Below, piece by piece: positions 24,335-33,110 of a stretch of 64,000 nt of DNA. Origin of the DNA: HTCC5015 sp051747425. Lineage in GTDB: Bacteria > Pseudomonadota > Gammaproteobacteria > HTCC5015. The notes beneath the pieces are model-generated. The model made no database searches and was not told where the DNA came from. It saw only the letters and a list, made by a program, of their open reading frames with translations. The DNA lies in the NCBI GenBank assembly GCA_051747425.1, contig JBNJGD010000005.1, forward strand, positions 62,001 through 126,000, written 5' to 3'. How positions within the stretch are numbered: position 1 is the stretch's first letter; the number at the start of each line of letters is the position of its first letter. The translations under genes were made by a program, and so were the position numbers.

Positions 24335-25078
24335 ATGGCCAAAGCCCCCAAATTTGAATGGCGCTCCTGCGGTCTGACGACGGTCGGCGCCGTGCGCAAG
24401 CACAATGAGGATGCCTATCTGACCTTGCCCGAACAAAGCCTTTGGGTAGTGGCGGACGGTATGGGCGGGCACGCCAAGGGCGATGTCGCCAGCCAATCCA
24501 TCATCGACAGCCTTGCCGATTTCAAGCCCAAGCGCACCCTGAGCACTTCCATCGAGCACATTGAACAGCGGGTTCTCGGTGTCAACGAAGAGATGTACAG
24601 CCAATCCAAAGGGCGTCCGGAAAATGTCATGGGCAGCACCGTGGCGCTGATTTACGCCTATGGCGAGCACCTTTTTTACATGTGGGCCGGTGACAGCCGC
24701 ATCTACCGCCTGCGCAACGGGCAGCTCAAACAAGTCAGCCACGACCACAGCTTTGTTCAGGAAATTGTCGACAAGGGCATGATGAGTCCCGAAGAGGCCT
24801 CGAGCCACCCCCAATCCAATATCGTCACTCGCGCCGTCGGCGTCTCGGACAAGTTGGTCCTGGAGATCGACCACGACATCGTCGAGCCAGGTGACAAATT
24901 CCTGCTTTGCAGTGATGGTCTCTTCAAGGACATCTCCCTGAAGGAGATCACCCAGATCATGGGGCAGATTCCCTTCAAGGCGGCCCAGGCACTGATCGAC
25001 AAGGCGCTGGCCAATGAGGCCAACGACAATGTCACGGTCATCGTCGTCGAAGCCGCAGCTGCGGAGGGCGGGAACTGA
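24335..25078 (+). CDS. PP2C-type serine/threonine protein phosphatase
   Basis: 247 residues from MAKAPKFEWRSCGLTTVGAV. The metal-binding PP2C motifs are complete: HNEDAYL, VADGMGGHAKGDVAS, WAGDSRIYRLR, LLCSDGL and NDNVTVIVV. It is a soluble, Stp/PppA-like single-domain phosphatase. An in-frame ATG at 24272 would add 21 residues with no conserved content; I prefer 24335, although its ribosome site is weak. The following gene starts 2 nt after the stop and encodes a membrane protein likely to work with it. No cognate kinase gene is in the window. Confidence 0.9.
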   Translation: MAKAPKFEWRSCGLTTVGAVRKHNEDAYLTLPEQSLWVVADGMGGHAKGDVASQSIIDSLADFKPKRTLSTSIEHIEQRVLGVNEEMYSQSKGRPENVMGSTVALIYAYGEHLFYMWAGDSRIYRLRNGQLKQVSHDHSFVQEIVDKGMMSPEEASSHPQSNIVTRAVGVSDKLVLEIDHDIVEPGDKFLLCSDGLFKDISLKEITQIMGQIPFKAAQALIDKALANEANDNVTVIVVEAAAAEGGN

Positions 25079-25080
25079 AC

Positions 25081-26097
25081 ATGGCTCAGAGAAACACCAG
25101 TTTGAGAATCCTTTCGGTGGCCTATGCCAATGGCCGCCTGACCAGCGACCAGTATCTGACACTGCGCAATCAACAGTTGAGCGCTATCGAGTTCGACAAA
25201 ACACCGCCGCCCATCCCGGCGGAGCTCAATAACATCGAGATTCCCACCGTCAATGTGGACCCGCTGCGGATGCAATCGTCCACCTCCAAAAACAACAAAC
25301 GCTTGCTGCTCAGCCTGGCCGCACTGCTGCTTTTGGTCAGCGCAGCCCTGATTGCCCTGATGGTGTGGCAACATATGCCCGAATCCGGGTCCGCTGCAGA
25401 ACAGGCTCCTGAAGCCCAGCAACCCCAACCCATTGCCCAACCCTCCGCCGCCAGTGCCGTCACACACAGCGCCATGCAATTAATCAATTCTGGCGGCAAA
25501 AATACGGAAGCCCTCGACGCGTTTTACAGCCAGTGGCCCAAACTCAGTGACAGCGAGCAAAGCATTCAACGCCAGTCACCATGGGCGGATGAGCTCGGTC
25601 ACACTTTGCAACAGTCACTGCACAGCCTGTCTCCCGGCTCGCAGCGCCAGAAGACAATGCGCGTGCTCGACTGGCTGGGTGTCACTCTGCAAGAGGCGCC
25701 CGAAAGCCAGGACCAAAAGTCATCGGCCGATCAACCTGCCAGTGAAGCGGAGCCAGACTCGACCACAAGCACCTCCAAAGCCGATGGAACCGGTGATGCG
25801 CTACCACCAAAAGTAGAGTCACAGGCAGACGCTCAGGCAGAGTCCGAAAGCGAAGACACCAGTAATTCAACTGACACAAATCGGCCTCCCGCCGACGACA
25901 GCGAAGATACTCAGATACAAAGCCGCGGGGACAACACCAAAGCGGAAGATGCCCCTGAAGCCGACGGCAACGCCGAGGAAGAGGAACCGCCCCAGCCTAC
26001 CGACACCGGCTATGACACCACGCCCGAGTACGAACCCGAACCCGAGTTTGGAAAAGACGCGCGGGACTCCATCCTAGGCGATACACCCGGCTACTAG
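25081..26097 (+). CDS. Single-pass membrane protein with acidic C-terminal tail (unknown)
   Basis: 338 residues. Residues 1-75 are cytoplasmic with ILSVAYANGRLTSDQYLTLR. A membrane helix lies at about 76-97 (LLLSLAALLLLVSAALIALM). Residues 140-195 may fold (WPKLSDSEQSIQRQSPWADE), and about 200-338 is low-complexity Asp/Glu/Ser/Pro. It is cotranscribed with the PP2C gene (2-nt gap) and likely its membrane partner or target. No family recognised. Confidence 0.75.
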   Translation: MAQRNTSLRILSVAYANGRLTSDQYLTLRNQQLSAIEFDKTPPPIPAELNNIEIPTVNVDPLRMQSSTSKNNKRLLLSLAALLLLVSAALIALMVWQHMPESGSAAEQAPEAQQPQPIAQPSAASAVTHSAMQLINSGGKNTEALDAFYSQWPKLSDSEQSIQRQSPWADELGHTLQQSLHSLSPGSQRQKTMRVLDWLGVTLQEAPESQDQKSSADQPASEAEPDSTTSTSKADGTGDALPPKVESQADAQAESESEDTSNSTDTNRPPADDSEDTQIQSRGDNTKAEDAPEADGNAEEEEPPQPTDTGYDTTPEYEPEPEFGKDARDSILGDTPGY

Positions 26098-26100
26098 GCC

Positions 26101-26799
26101 GTGCCCGACGCCCCAGCGCCCGGCCTGAGCTTTATCGTCCCGGTACTGAACGATCGGGAGGCCCTGAGCAGGGCGATTGAGGACCTGACACCCTGGTCGC
26201 AGCGCCACGAGGTTATTCTGGTTGACGGCGGCAGTAGCGACGGCAGCCTGGAACTCGCTCAAGCCAGCCCCTTTATCTGTATCACCACCTCGCCGGGAAG
26301 GGCCGTTCAAATGAACTCCGGAGCCGCTATTGCCACGGGGGACACTCTGGTCTTTCTTCACTGCGACACCCGCCTGCCGGCCAATGCACCCAAAGACATT
26401 ACCCACAGCCTGTCAAAATCACCCTGGGGGCACTTCGATATTCACTTCACCCCAAATCCTCCGCTTCAAACCCTGATTGCCTGGAGCATGAACAGGCGCG
26501 CGCGCATCACGCGCATCGCCACCGGAGACCAAACGCTGTTCTTTCGCCGCTCCTTCTTTTCACGACTTGGCGGCTTCGCCAGCATTCCATTGATGGAAGA
26601 TGTAGAAATCTGTCGCCGGGCACGCCTTCTGTCTCGCCCCGTCGTCATCGCCACTCCCGCCACAACATCATCCCGGCGCTGGCTGGACAAAGGAACCCTT
26701 CGAACTGTCTTACACATGTGGTCGCTGCGGCTGCGATACTGGCTGGGAGAGCATCCCGACTCACTTCATCAAAGTTATTATGAAGGAAAGCACCAATGA
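26101..26799 (+). CDS. Family 2 glycosyltransferase (TIGR04283-type)
   Basis: 232 residues with a GTG start. GT2 hallmarks: SFIVPVLNDREAL, EVILVDGGSSDGSLELA, FLHCDTRLP (the DxD) and ATGDQTLFFRRSFFSRLGGF. The C-terminus, with a WLGEHPDSLHQSYY-like tail, resembles the transferase usually found beside a DUF2064 protein. Overlap of 4 nt with the next gene and 3 nt spacing from the previous gene suggest an operon. The acceptor is unknown. Confidence 0.88.
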   Translation: MPDAPAPGLSFIVPVLNDREALSRAIEDLTPWSQRHEVILVDGGSSDGSLELAQASPFICITTSPGRAVQMNSGAAIATGDTLVFLHCDTRLPANAPKDITHSLSKSPWGHFDIHFTPNPPLQTLIAWSMNRRARITRIATGDQTLFFRRSFFSRLGGFASIPLMEDVEICRRARLLSRPVVIATPATTSSRRWLDKGTLRTVLHMWSLRLRYWLGEHPDSLHQSYYEGKHQ

Positions 26800-27413
26800 G
26801 TCGCATCTGCATCCTGGCCAAAGCCCCCATCCCGGGAATGGTAAAAACGCGAATGAGTCCACCACTGACACCGCACCAGGCAGCCACTTTACAGCACCAG
26901 CTCCTGGTAAAAACCCTGCGAATGGCCTTTCAAAGTGAGGCGAAACAGGTCGAGTTGTGGACGGCGCTCGACCACCAACACGGAAGTTTTCTCCGCTTGA
27001 AGCACCAGCACCCCGACCTCATCATAAAGCACCAAGTGGAGGGGGACCTGGGAAACAGAATGTCAGCCTGTTTCAGCAATGATAACGACGAAGCCACTGT
27101 GGTGATCGGCACCGACTGTCCATCCTTGCAAGCAACACACATCAAGACCGCGCTTGTGGCCGCCAGAACCAATGACTGCCACTTTATTCCTGCCCTGGAT
27201 GGCGGTTATGTACTGGTGGCCTCAACCCGCCGTCCAGAGTGCTTCAACGGCATCCAGTGGGGCACAGACCAGGTGTGGAGCGAGACACAGAGAGCTCTTG
27301 AAGCGGCGGGCCAGACTTTTTCTTGCCAGCCTGCACTGCCGGACCTCGACCGCATAGAGGATCTCGGCGAGCACAGGAGGGACAGTTTACGGGGTCTCAG
27401 CCTCGATATTTAA
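26796..27413 (+). CDS. DUF2064/TIGR04282-type nucleotidyl or glycosyl transferase
   Basis: 205 residues: ICILAKAPIPGMVKTRMSPP (the sugar-nucleotide transferase loop), VVIGTDCPSLQATHIKTAL and IPALDGGYVLVAS. This is the usual partner of the TIGR04283 GT2 protein upstream, often in clusters with a radical SAM protein and selenodomain proteins that are not seen here. It resembles CofC/MobA-like transferases. The biochemical role is not established. Confidence 0.85.
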   Translation: MSRICILAKAPIPGMVKTRMSPPLTPHQAATLQHQLLVKTLRMAFQSEAKQVELWTALDHQHGSFLRLKHQHPDLIIKHQVEGDLGNRMSACFSNDNDEATVVIGTDCPSLQATHIKTALVAARTNDCHFIPALDGGYVLVASTRRPECFNGIQWGTDQVWSETQRALEAAGQTFSCQPALPDLDRIEDLGEHRRDSLRGLSLDI

Positions 27414-27434
27414 ACACCCAGTCGGAGCGTTCAA

Positions 27435-28451
27435 TCAGGGAATAAACCGCTTGCGGTACTCGCCCGGAGACATGCCCTGCCAACGCTTGAAAGCGGCGTA
27501 GAAATTAGCCGGCTCTGAGAAGCCCAGATTGGCCGCAATCGTCGCCATATCCATTTTGGAATCGCGCAGATACTCTTCGGCAAAGCGAAAGCGCACGCTG
27601 TCGCGCAACTGGGCATAGCTGGTGCCCTCTTCTTTCAGCCTGCGCTGCAAAGTTCGCTGAGTCATATTCAGCTCGGCAGCGATGTCTTGCATACTGAAGA
27701 CGGCGTAACCAATCTTGTTTTCAATGGCCTGCACCACCTCGGCGGCCAGGCTGCTATCCGATGGCAACCGCGACAAAAGCACCTGGGCCTTCTCGGCAAA
27801 GCTCTGATTGAATTGGGGCGAAGCCCCGGAGAGTGACTTGTTCATCACTTCGGAGGGAATGCGAATGTGGCACTCCGGCTGATTAAACAGGACCGGCGAC
27901 TCGAAAATGCGCTCGTACTGCTCAATGTAGTCCGGCTCGGCGTGCCGAAAAGACGCTTCGGTGACCCGATATGAATCACCGTGCATAAATCGGCCAATGG
28001 TCACGAGAGAAGCCATGAACATTTCTTCGTATCGCGCTTCCTTGGAAAAGGGCCAATCGTCGTTGCCGCTGTAACTGATCACGGTTTGCCCATCGGGCTC
28101 ATCCCGAAGCTCAAATTCGGCAAAGGGGTGAATGATGTCCTTGAATTCGTTGTACTGCTCGAGAGCCTGACGAGTCGATGTAGCCGTGGCAATCAACTGC
28201 CCAATCACACCCAGCGACTCGAAGCGAATGTAGGCACCTAGCTCCAGGAAGAAGCTGTCGTTGCCCGATTCATCGCGAAACAGCTGCAACATGGCATCCA
28301 GTTTTTCCAGGGAAATACCGGCAAAGGGATCGTTGAGATCGGGAGGCTCAATCCCGAGTTTGTCGTTCAAGCTGTCCAGACTCACGCCGTGTTGAGCCGC
28401 CAGCGAGATGAACCCCGGAATCAGTGCTGTGCAGGTGAATAACTGTGCCAT
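27435..28451 (-). CDS. AraC-family transcriptional regulator
   Basis: 338 residues. The N-terminal 200 residues fit the arabinose-binding-type domain of the OruR/ArgR-like AraC group (ALIPGFISLAAQHGVSLDSL). The C-terminal HTH_18 domain has MQDIAAELNMTQRTLQRRLK and MATIAANLGFSEPANFYAAF, then KRWQGMSPGEYR. It lies 66 nt downstream of the FadL-like gene on the same strand, at the end of the envelope cluster, which it may regulate. Confidence 0.92.
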   Translation of the reverse strand: MAQLFTCTALIPGFISLAAQHGVSLDSLNDKLGIEPPDLNDPFAGISLEKLDAMLQLFRDESGNDSFFLELGAYIRFESLGVIGQLIATATSTRQALEQYNEFKDIIHPFAEFELRDEPDGQTVISYSGNDDWPFSKEARYEEMFMASLVTIGRFMHGDSYRVTEASFRHAEPDYIEQYERIFESPVLFNQPECHIRIPSEVMNKSLSGASPQFNQSFAEKAQVLLSRLPSDSSLAAEVVQAIENKIGYAVFSMQDIAAELNMTQRTLQRRLKEEGTSYAQLRDSVRFRFAEEYLRDSKMDMATIAANLGFSEPANFYAAFKRWQGMSPGEYRKRFIP

Positions 28452-28486
28452 CGCCCTATTACTTGATTGTGGTATGGCCCATCATA

Positions 28487-28506
28487 CCGCCCGTGAAAGC
28501 GGGCGG
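28487..28506 (-). terminator. Hairpin after the FadL-like gene
   Basis: CCGCCCG TGAAAG CGGGCGG, a 7-bp GC-only stem 11 nt after the stop of the FadL-like gene. There is no T-run on either strand, so it could be a weak terminator or an mRNA 3'-end protector rather than a full intrinsic terminator. Confidence 0.45.
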
Positions 28507-28517
28507 CTAGAGTCTGT

Positions 28518-30167
28518 TCAGAAACGCATGGTGGCCGTTATGGCGGCGATGAAAACTTCGGTCTTCAGATCCACATCGAGTCCCGCATAGGGGTTGTAAA
28601 CGATGTTGTCGATGCCAGTCGAGTTCAGTGATGTACTGCTATTGGCCGGAGCGCTGAATTCCGACTCCATGTAGGCCAACGAGAAGTCAAACGACTGGTT
28701 GTTACTCATCTTGTAGCCCACGCCCAAGCCGTAGAGGTTGGCGTCAGAGAAAGGCACCAGCAAACTGACTTTATCATCGGGAACCGAGCTCTTGCGCGGT
28801 TCCCAGCCAGCCCGAAGCTCCCAGCGCGAATTGATGGCGTACTTGGCGCCCATGGCAAAGTGCGCTCGGGAAACAAAGCCCTGGGGAATACTGAGCTGAG
28901 TCAGTGTACTAACACCCAGGAAGCTACCCAATTGAGTCAACGCCGTGCCCCGATTGAGAATCATGTCGAGCTGAGCCCACTTCTCCCAATCGGTCCAGCG
29001 CCAATCCAGGTTAAACTGAAAACGGTCGGTAATCTGAAGTTTGGTGCCGATGGCAATGTGCTCGGGCATGGTCAAATCCAGCCGAAAGTCACCGCTTTCC
29101 TCTTCGGCCACGCTAGTCGGTAACCCAAGAATCTGGACAATAGCGGCCACAAAGGGATCGCCCTGGAGAGCATCAAAGGTTGTCACCAAGCCATCCGAGT
29201 TTCGAGTCTGGAACTCGCCGCGGAAGTTCATCTCCGCCTCGCTCTGGTACACCATGCCAATGGTCAAGGCCGGATCCGGCTCCCACAAGAAACCCAGGTT
29301 GTAAGAAAGTCCAAAGGGATCCGTGGCCTCGAGCTGAATCGAAGTCAGCGTATCAAAGGGGTTGAGACCATCGCCGACACAGTCAGGCGGAATAAACGGA
29401 ATGGCACCGGAACCTTCAAAAACCGGGCAGACATCCTCTTTAAGGAAACGCACAACGCCCACGAATTCGTTGGGCGAGCGCATGTCCAGGTCCATATAGA
29501 AGGCGCTGTAACTGAGGCCAATCGAAGCGCCAAATGAAAAGGTCTCGTTTACCTGAACGGCAATAGTGGGTGAGAGAAGCGTAATGCGCTCCAGAGCCAG
29601 TGTTTTGCCCTGAAAGCGACCCGGGTCATCGTCCTCACGCTGATAACCCGCGCCGAGAGGCGCGTAGCCGGCAGTGGCAAACACATAGCGAGAACCCTTG
29701 GGTCGGTAGGCGATACCGCCGGTGGGCACGGTAAAAGCCTCTGGCTCGACAATATCACCGCCAGGCACATACAAGGTAAGTTTATCGGTAAAGCTTTCAT
29801 TGCCGACATAATCCGGGTGATCTTCATCGATGATCGGATCATCGCTGAAGCCGAATACTTCATAATCTTCAGGCGCGGTAAAGGTCGCGCCAGTTTTGAA
29901 AGTTGGAGCCAGCAGAGTCAGGTCGTTGGTTCCACCATCCGGCATATTGGTCAATGCAGCGGGATTATAGTGAACCGCGTGCACACCCGGCGGATCAGCA
30001 GTCACCGCATTGCCCATCGCCAACGCCCTGGGGCTCACTGTCAGATTCTCTGCCAGTGCCGCCAGCGCTGAGTTCGGCATCATCGTCGATACTGCCACGC
30101 TAACCGCACACAGCAGACCTCTCATGGCGGCATTCGTCGTCTTGGCACTTCGCATTAACTGCACCAT
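28518..30167 (-). CDS. FadL/TodX-family outer membrane transport protein
   Basis: 549 residues, longer than E. coli FadL (446). A signal peptide (to about residue 37, ending in ALA) is followed by ENLTVSPRALAMGNAVTADP and VHYNPAALTNMPDGG, the FadL N-terminal hatch. The beta-barrel follows and the chain ends in aromatic F (ITATMRF), the outer membrane insertion signal. It would take up hydrophobic compounds or, in this context, serve the envelope cluster. It starts 8 nt after the preceding gene of the same cluster. Confidence 0.9.
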   Translation of the reverse strand: MVQLMRSAKTTNAAMRGLLCAVSVAVSTMMPNSALAALAENLTVSPRALAMGNAVTADPPGVHAVHYNPAALTNMPDGGTNDLTLLAPTFKTGATFTAPEDYEVFGFSDDPIIDEDHPDYVGNESFTDKLTLYVPGGDIVEPEAFTVPTGGIAYRPKGSRYVFATAGYAPLGAGYQREDDDPGRFQGKTLALERITLLSPTIAVQVNETFSFGASIGLSYSAFYMDLDMRSPNEFVGVVRFLKEDVCPVFEGSGAIPFIPPDCVGDGLNPFDTLTSIQLEATDPFGLSYNLGFLWEPDPALTIGMVYQSEAEMNFRGEFQTRNSDGLVTTFDALQGDPFVAAIVQILGLPTSVAEEESGDFRLDLTMPEHIAIGTKLQITDRFQFNLDWRWTDWEKWAQLDMILNRGTALTQLGSFLGVSTLTQLSIPQGFVSRAHFAMGAKYAINSRWELRAGWEPRKSSVPDDKVSLLVPFSDANLYGLGVGYKMSNNQSFDFSLAYMESEFSAPANSSTSLNSTGIDNIVYNPYAGLDVDLKTEVFIAAITATMRF

Positions 30168-30175
30168 TATTCGGC

Positions 30176-31606
30176 CTATTCGTCGCCAGAGAAGTAGGAC
30201 TTAAAGCCTTCAACCGAGAAGGGAATGTAGAAGCCGACGACAAAATCCGGCGACTCACGAGTCAGACCGATGCCGACATTGACACTCATAACCGTACCGG
30301 GTGAAGTTCTAAAGCCCGCACCGATGGTGAAGCGAGCAGAGTGGCCGCCGAACGACTCGAGAGTCTCATCGGTAAACTCAAGCTCGGTATCCGAGCCAAA
30401 GCTGTGAGTAAAGCCCATGTTCATGGACACACCGTAAGTCAGGGCGTAGCCCATGCCAAAGCTGTAGCCGAATGTGCCACCGGGCTTAACACCCTCAAGA
30501 ACACGCGTACCTCGCGCCTGCTCAAGGCCGTCTTCCTCGAAACCTTGTGAGTAGGAGACGCTGCCATAGGCCACAATCGGGTCAATCAACTTGTTCACAT
30601 TGGCCGAAAAGCCCATGGAGTAAAGGCCCGAACCCGTGGGTAAAGTATTATTAATATCAATATCGTAAGGGCTGGTGCCTGTAGGCAGGCCAAGGCTGGC
30701 GGATAGAGTCATGTTCGCCTTGCCAGGGCGAACCGGGAAGGGTTGCCAGCGAAGGCTCATGTTCATATCACCGATGCCGTCTTCTGTGATTTCATCCCCC
30801 AATGTACTAGTACTTACCAAGGGCAAAGAGAGGCCGAGGGTCAGATTGTCCGACAGGCCGTAGTTCCCAGAGATGGTATTGGTGTGCGTCAAACGACCAT
30901 CGCGAGTTACACCAGTTACAATAACGCGTCCGGTCACATCATCGCTATCGAGCACCAATGAATCCGATGACGAATAGGACATGTTGTAGCTGTACTGTAG
31001 ATCAACACCACCGTCCTTGAGCAAGCTGTAGTTTTCGTCAACCGCGTTGAGTGCTTCCTCCAGCGTTGTGTCCTCTTCGTCCTCTTCTGTTTTTGCCAGC
31101 GCGTCTCGCGCGGCGTCGTAATCATCGGCTGCCGAATCGGCGGCGCTATACTGCGGCTCATCATAAAAAATGTTTATCTCGGCCACATCGCCGCTACCCA
31201 CGCCTTCACCACGAGATTCAAAGCGCACATTGGGGAAATCGACCCTGGAGGCAATTTCCTCTTTTACCGCCTCGGCGCGCATTGAGGAAAGTGTGGCGCT
31301 GTCACTGTACTGGGCCCGCTCGGCCGTACTCAGCGTGTCGCTGGCCGTAAAGCCCACCACTTCGATACGCAAATTCCGGTAATCACCAAACCCCTCCACT
31401 TTCTGGCGCAGGTCTTCGAAGTAGCCTCCCGGGAACTCGGGGTCTACACCAGACTCAAAGTTGACGGGCTCCAGGGCATTCAGCTCCTCTCGAGACTCGT
31501 AGCCAATCAGTTGCCTTTCTGCCTGGTCGCCCTCGGCGGACCATGCGGGTGAAACCACCCCCAACAGAAAAACAACTCCCCCCAATATTGCTGTTTTGTT
31601 AACCAT
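30176..31606 (-). CDS. Outer-membrane barrel-type protein with OmpA-like periplasmic region (FilE-like position)
   Basis: 476 residues. Signal peptide to about residue 23 (SPAWSA). Residues 60-150 look OmpA-like (NLRIEVVGFTASDTLSTAER, then SSMRAEAVKEEI). An acidic linker follows (TEEDEEDTTLEEAL), then about 270 residues of amphipathic beta-strands like the Phenol_MetA_deg/transporter barrel group (NLTLGLSLPLVSTSTLGDEI). It could anchor or export the cluster's secreted proteins. The position corresponds to FilE of the Acinetobacter fil clusters, as I recall it. Homology not verified. Confidence 0.75.
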   Translation of the reverse strand: MVNKTAILGGVVFLLGVVSPAWSAEGDQAERQLIGYESREELNALEPVNFESGVDPEFPGGYFEDLRQKVEGFGDYRNLRIEVVGFTASDTLSTAERAQYSDSATLSSMRAEAVKEEIASRVDFPNVRFESRGEGVGSGDVAEINIFYDEPQYSAADSAADDYDAARDALAKTEEDEEDTTLEEALNAVDENYSLLKDGGVDLQYSYNMSYSSSDSLVLDSDDVTGRVIVTGVTRDGRLTHTNTISGNYGLSDNLTLGLSLPLVSTSTLGDEITEDGIGDMNMSLRWQPFPVRPGKANMTLSASLGLPTGTSPYDIDINNTLPTGSGLYSMGFSANVNKLIDPIVAYGSVSYSQGFEEDGLEQARGTRVLEGVKPGGTFGYSFGMGYALTYGVSMNMGFTHSFGSDTELEFTDETLESFGGHSARFTIGAGFRTSPGTVMSVNVGIGLTRESPDFVVGFYIPFSVEGFKSYFSGDE

Positions 31607-31625
31607 AGATTCCGTACAACTTTAA

Positions 31626-32387
31626 TTAAGGTCGATAATAAAATTTGTGCTCGGCCGCAAAGTCCACTTCACGGTCCATTGCATGATAAAACTCGGGTAT
31701 TGTCTGGTTGAGCAGACGGTACACCCGCTCCTCATCCATATACGCCAGATCCTCATCGGAAATCTCCAACGCATCAATTTTCTGATCATCGGTCGCGTAG
31801 ACAAGAAAGAGAACATTATTTCCCCACAACTTCTCAAACTCCGACACGGTGAGCGTCAAGTTACCAAACGCGGGATCAGCGATAAACACCCGGTCATTGA
31901 TAACATCACGAAGCACCACAAAATGCTTAAAGTCGCCATAGTGAATCGGAATAATCGCCGGCTGAGACAGTTCGCGGAGATCCGATACTTCACCGCGGAA
32001 GCCGCCGCTTTTATAGCCAAGCGCCGAAACAAACCGTTTCATATCAGCAAGAGAGAAACCTCTTCTCTCGACAATTTTTTCACGCTCACCATAAGTCAGC
32101 AGGCCATTCATCACTCGGGCCTCATCGAGATCCAAACCCAAAAAGTGATTAAGCACTGTGGTTAAAGCCGCAGAGCCGCAGCTGTAGTCATAGCGCTGGC
32201 GAACCAAGTGGCGGTTGCGAATCTCGCTCAACGGCGTCACAACCACCTGGTCAGAAGCCAGCGGCGCGAGGCGTTCGACCTGCCCCACAGTTTGGGGTAC
32301 CTGGACGATCACACCGTCTGCGGCATCGTATTCCAGAAAAACGCTGGTTTGCCAAATGGCCAAGAGGGCCGCCAATGCTACTACCAC
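31626..32387 (-). CDS. filD: C39-family cysteine peptidase (FilD-like)
   Basis: 253 residues with an N-terminal membrane anchor (about 1-18, MVVALAALLAIWQTSVFL). The catalytic triad is visible: C70 (RQRYDYSCGSAALTTVLNHF), H155 (YGDFKHFVVLRD) and D171 (VFIADPAFGNLTL). C39 peptidases cut after double-glycine-type leaders. This one is not fused to an ABC transporter. It probably faces the periplasm and processes the secreted proteins encoded upstream in the same operon. The name FilD is from the C39 peptidase of the Acinetobacter 'pilus system' cluster. Confidence 0.85.
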   Translation of the reverse strand: MVVALAALLAIWQTSVFLEYDAADGVIVQVPQTVGQVERLAPLASDQVVVTPLSEIRNRHLVRQRYDYSCGSAALTTVLNHFLGLDLDEARVMNGLLTYGEREKIVERRGFSLADMKRFVSALGYKSGGFRGEVSDLRELSQPAIIPIHYGDFKHFVVLRDVINDRVFIADPAFGNLTLTVSEFEKLWGNNVLFLVYATDDQKIDALEISDEDLAYMDEERVYRLLNQTIPEFYHAMDREVDFAAEHKFYYRP

Positions 32388-32397
32388 TTCAAACTCC

Positions 32398-33084
32398 TCA
32401 TTGACGAATCACAATTCGTTGGCGCATGTCTTCCGGGAGAACAAGCTTTAGGGAACCCAGTGACGGGGCCGCCAAGGCATCGTCGTCGTTACTGCCAATA
32501 CTGATACGCCCCACCTCTATAACACCGTCAGTCTCAAACTCGGAGTCAATCACCACCGAGGCCTCTTTCTCCCCATCGGCCATTGCACGCCTTACCCGTT
32601 GCTCGTTCTCAATAATCATGGGGCCATCTTCACCGTCAGAAATATTGATCCCGCCAAACAGAACCACTGCCTGGTCCGGCTCATCCACTGCAAACCGGTG
32701 ATAGTAATCAAAGTCCTCCAGCAAAATCTCCAGGGTAATGAACTGTCGATTATCCACTATCAAATCGAGATCTGCAGAGGCTCGGGTATTGGCAAACTGC
32801 TGCAATACCCTGGAAAAATTGCGCTTGGCAATACGATCTTGCTCCCCCAGTGAATCCGTTTCACACTCCACCCGCATTTCGCCTTCGGCACTGTGGTAAT
32901 AGTGGCAGGCTTCATCGTCGCTGCGCTCAAAATGCGTATTACCCTCATCGTCAATGCGCTGTTCCATGCTGGAGGAGGTATAGCCGTCATACTGAGCCAG
33001 CTCGGCATCAGACAAGTACTCTAGCGACCAGGCAGGGGCCGTCAGAAGGCACAAACAGGCTATAAAAAGACCTTTATTAAACAC
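32398..33084 (-). CDS. Secreted/periplasmic protein of the DUF6160-C39 cluster (unknown)
   Basis: 228 residues from a GTG start at 33084, giving a clean signal peptide (FNKGLFIACLCLLTAPAWS) and preceded by GGGGGGAT. An ATG at 33108 would add 8 residues. After the signal comes LEYLSDAELAQYDGYTSSSM, which recalls the MDDASLEAVTGQAG start of its neighbours. The rest is acidic and beta-rich (LDLIVDNRQFITLEILLEDF, then IEVGRISIGSN). It starts 26 nt after the preceding gene and ends 10 nt before the C39 gene. Confidence 0.7.
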   Translation of the reverse strand: MFNKGLFIACLCLLTAPAWSLEYLSDAELAQYDGYTSSSMEQRIDDEGNTHFERSDDEACHYYHSAEGEMRVECETDSLGEQDRIAKRNFSRVLQQFANTRASADLDLIVDNRQFITLEILLEDFDYYHRFAVDEPDQAVVLFGGINISDGEDGPMIIENEQRVRRAMADGEKEASVVIDSEFETDGVIEVGRISIGSNDDDALAAPSLGSLKLVLPEDMRQRIVIRQ

Positions 33085-33110
33085 GCATCCCCCCCATTCA
33101 GCCCGCAATC

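Noticed and set aside
24299..25162. A 287-codon minus-strand frame over the PP2C gene
   Set aside because: Mirror of a phosphatase with all metal motifs; no ribosome site and antisense-like composition.
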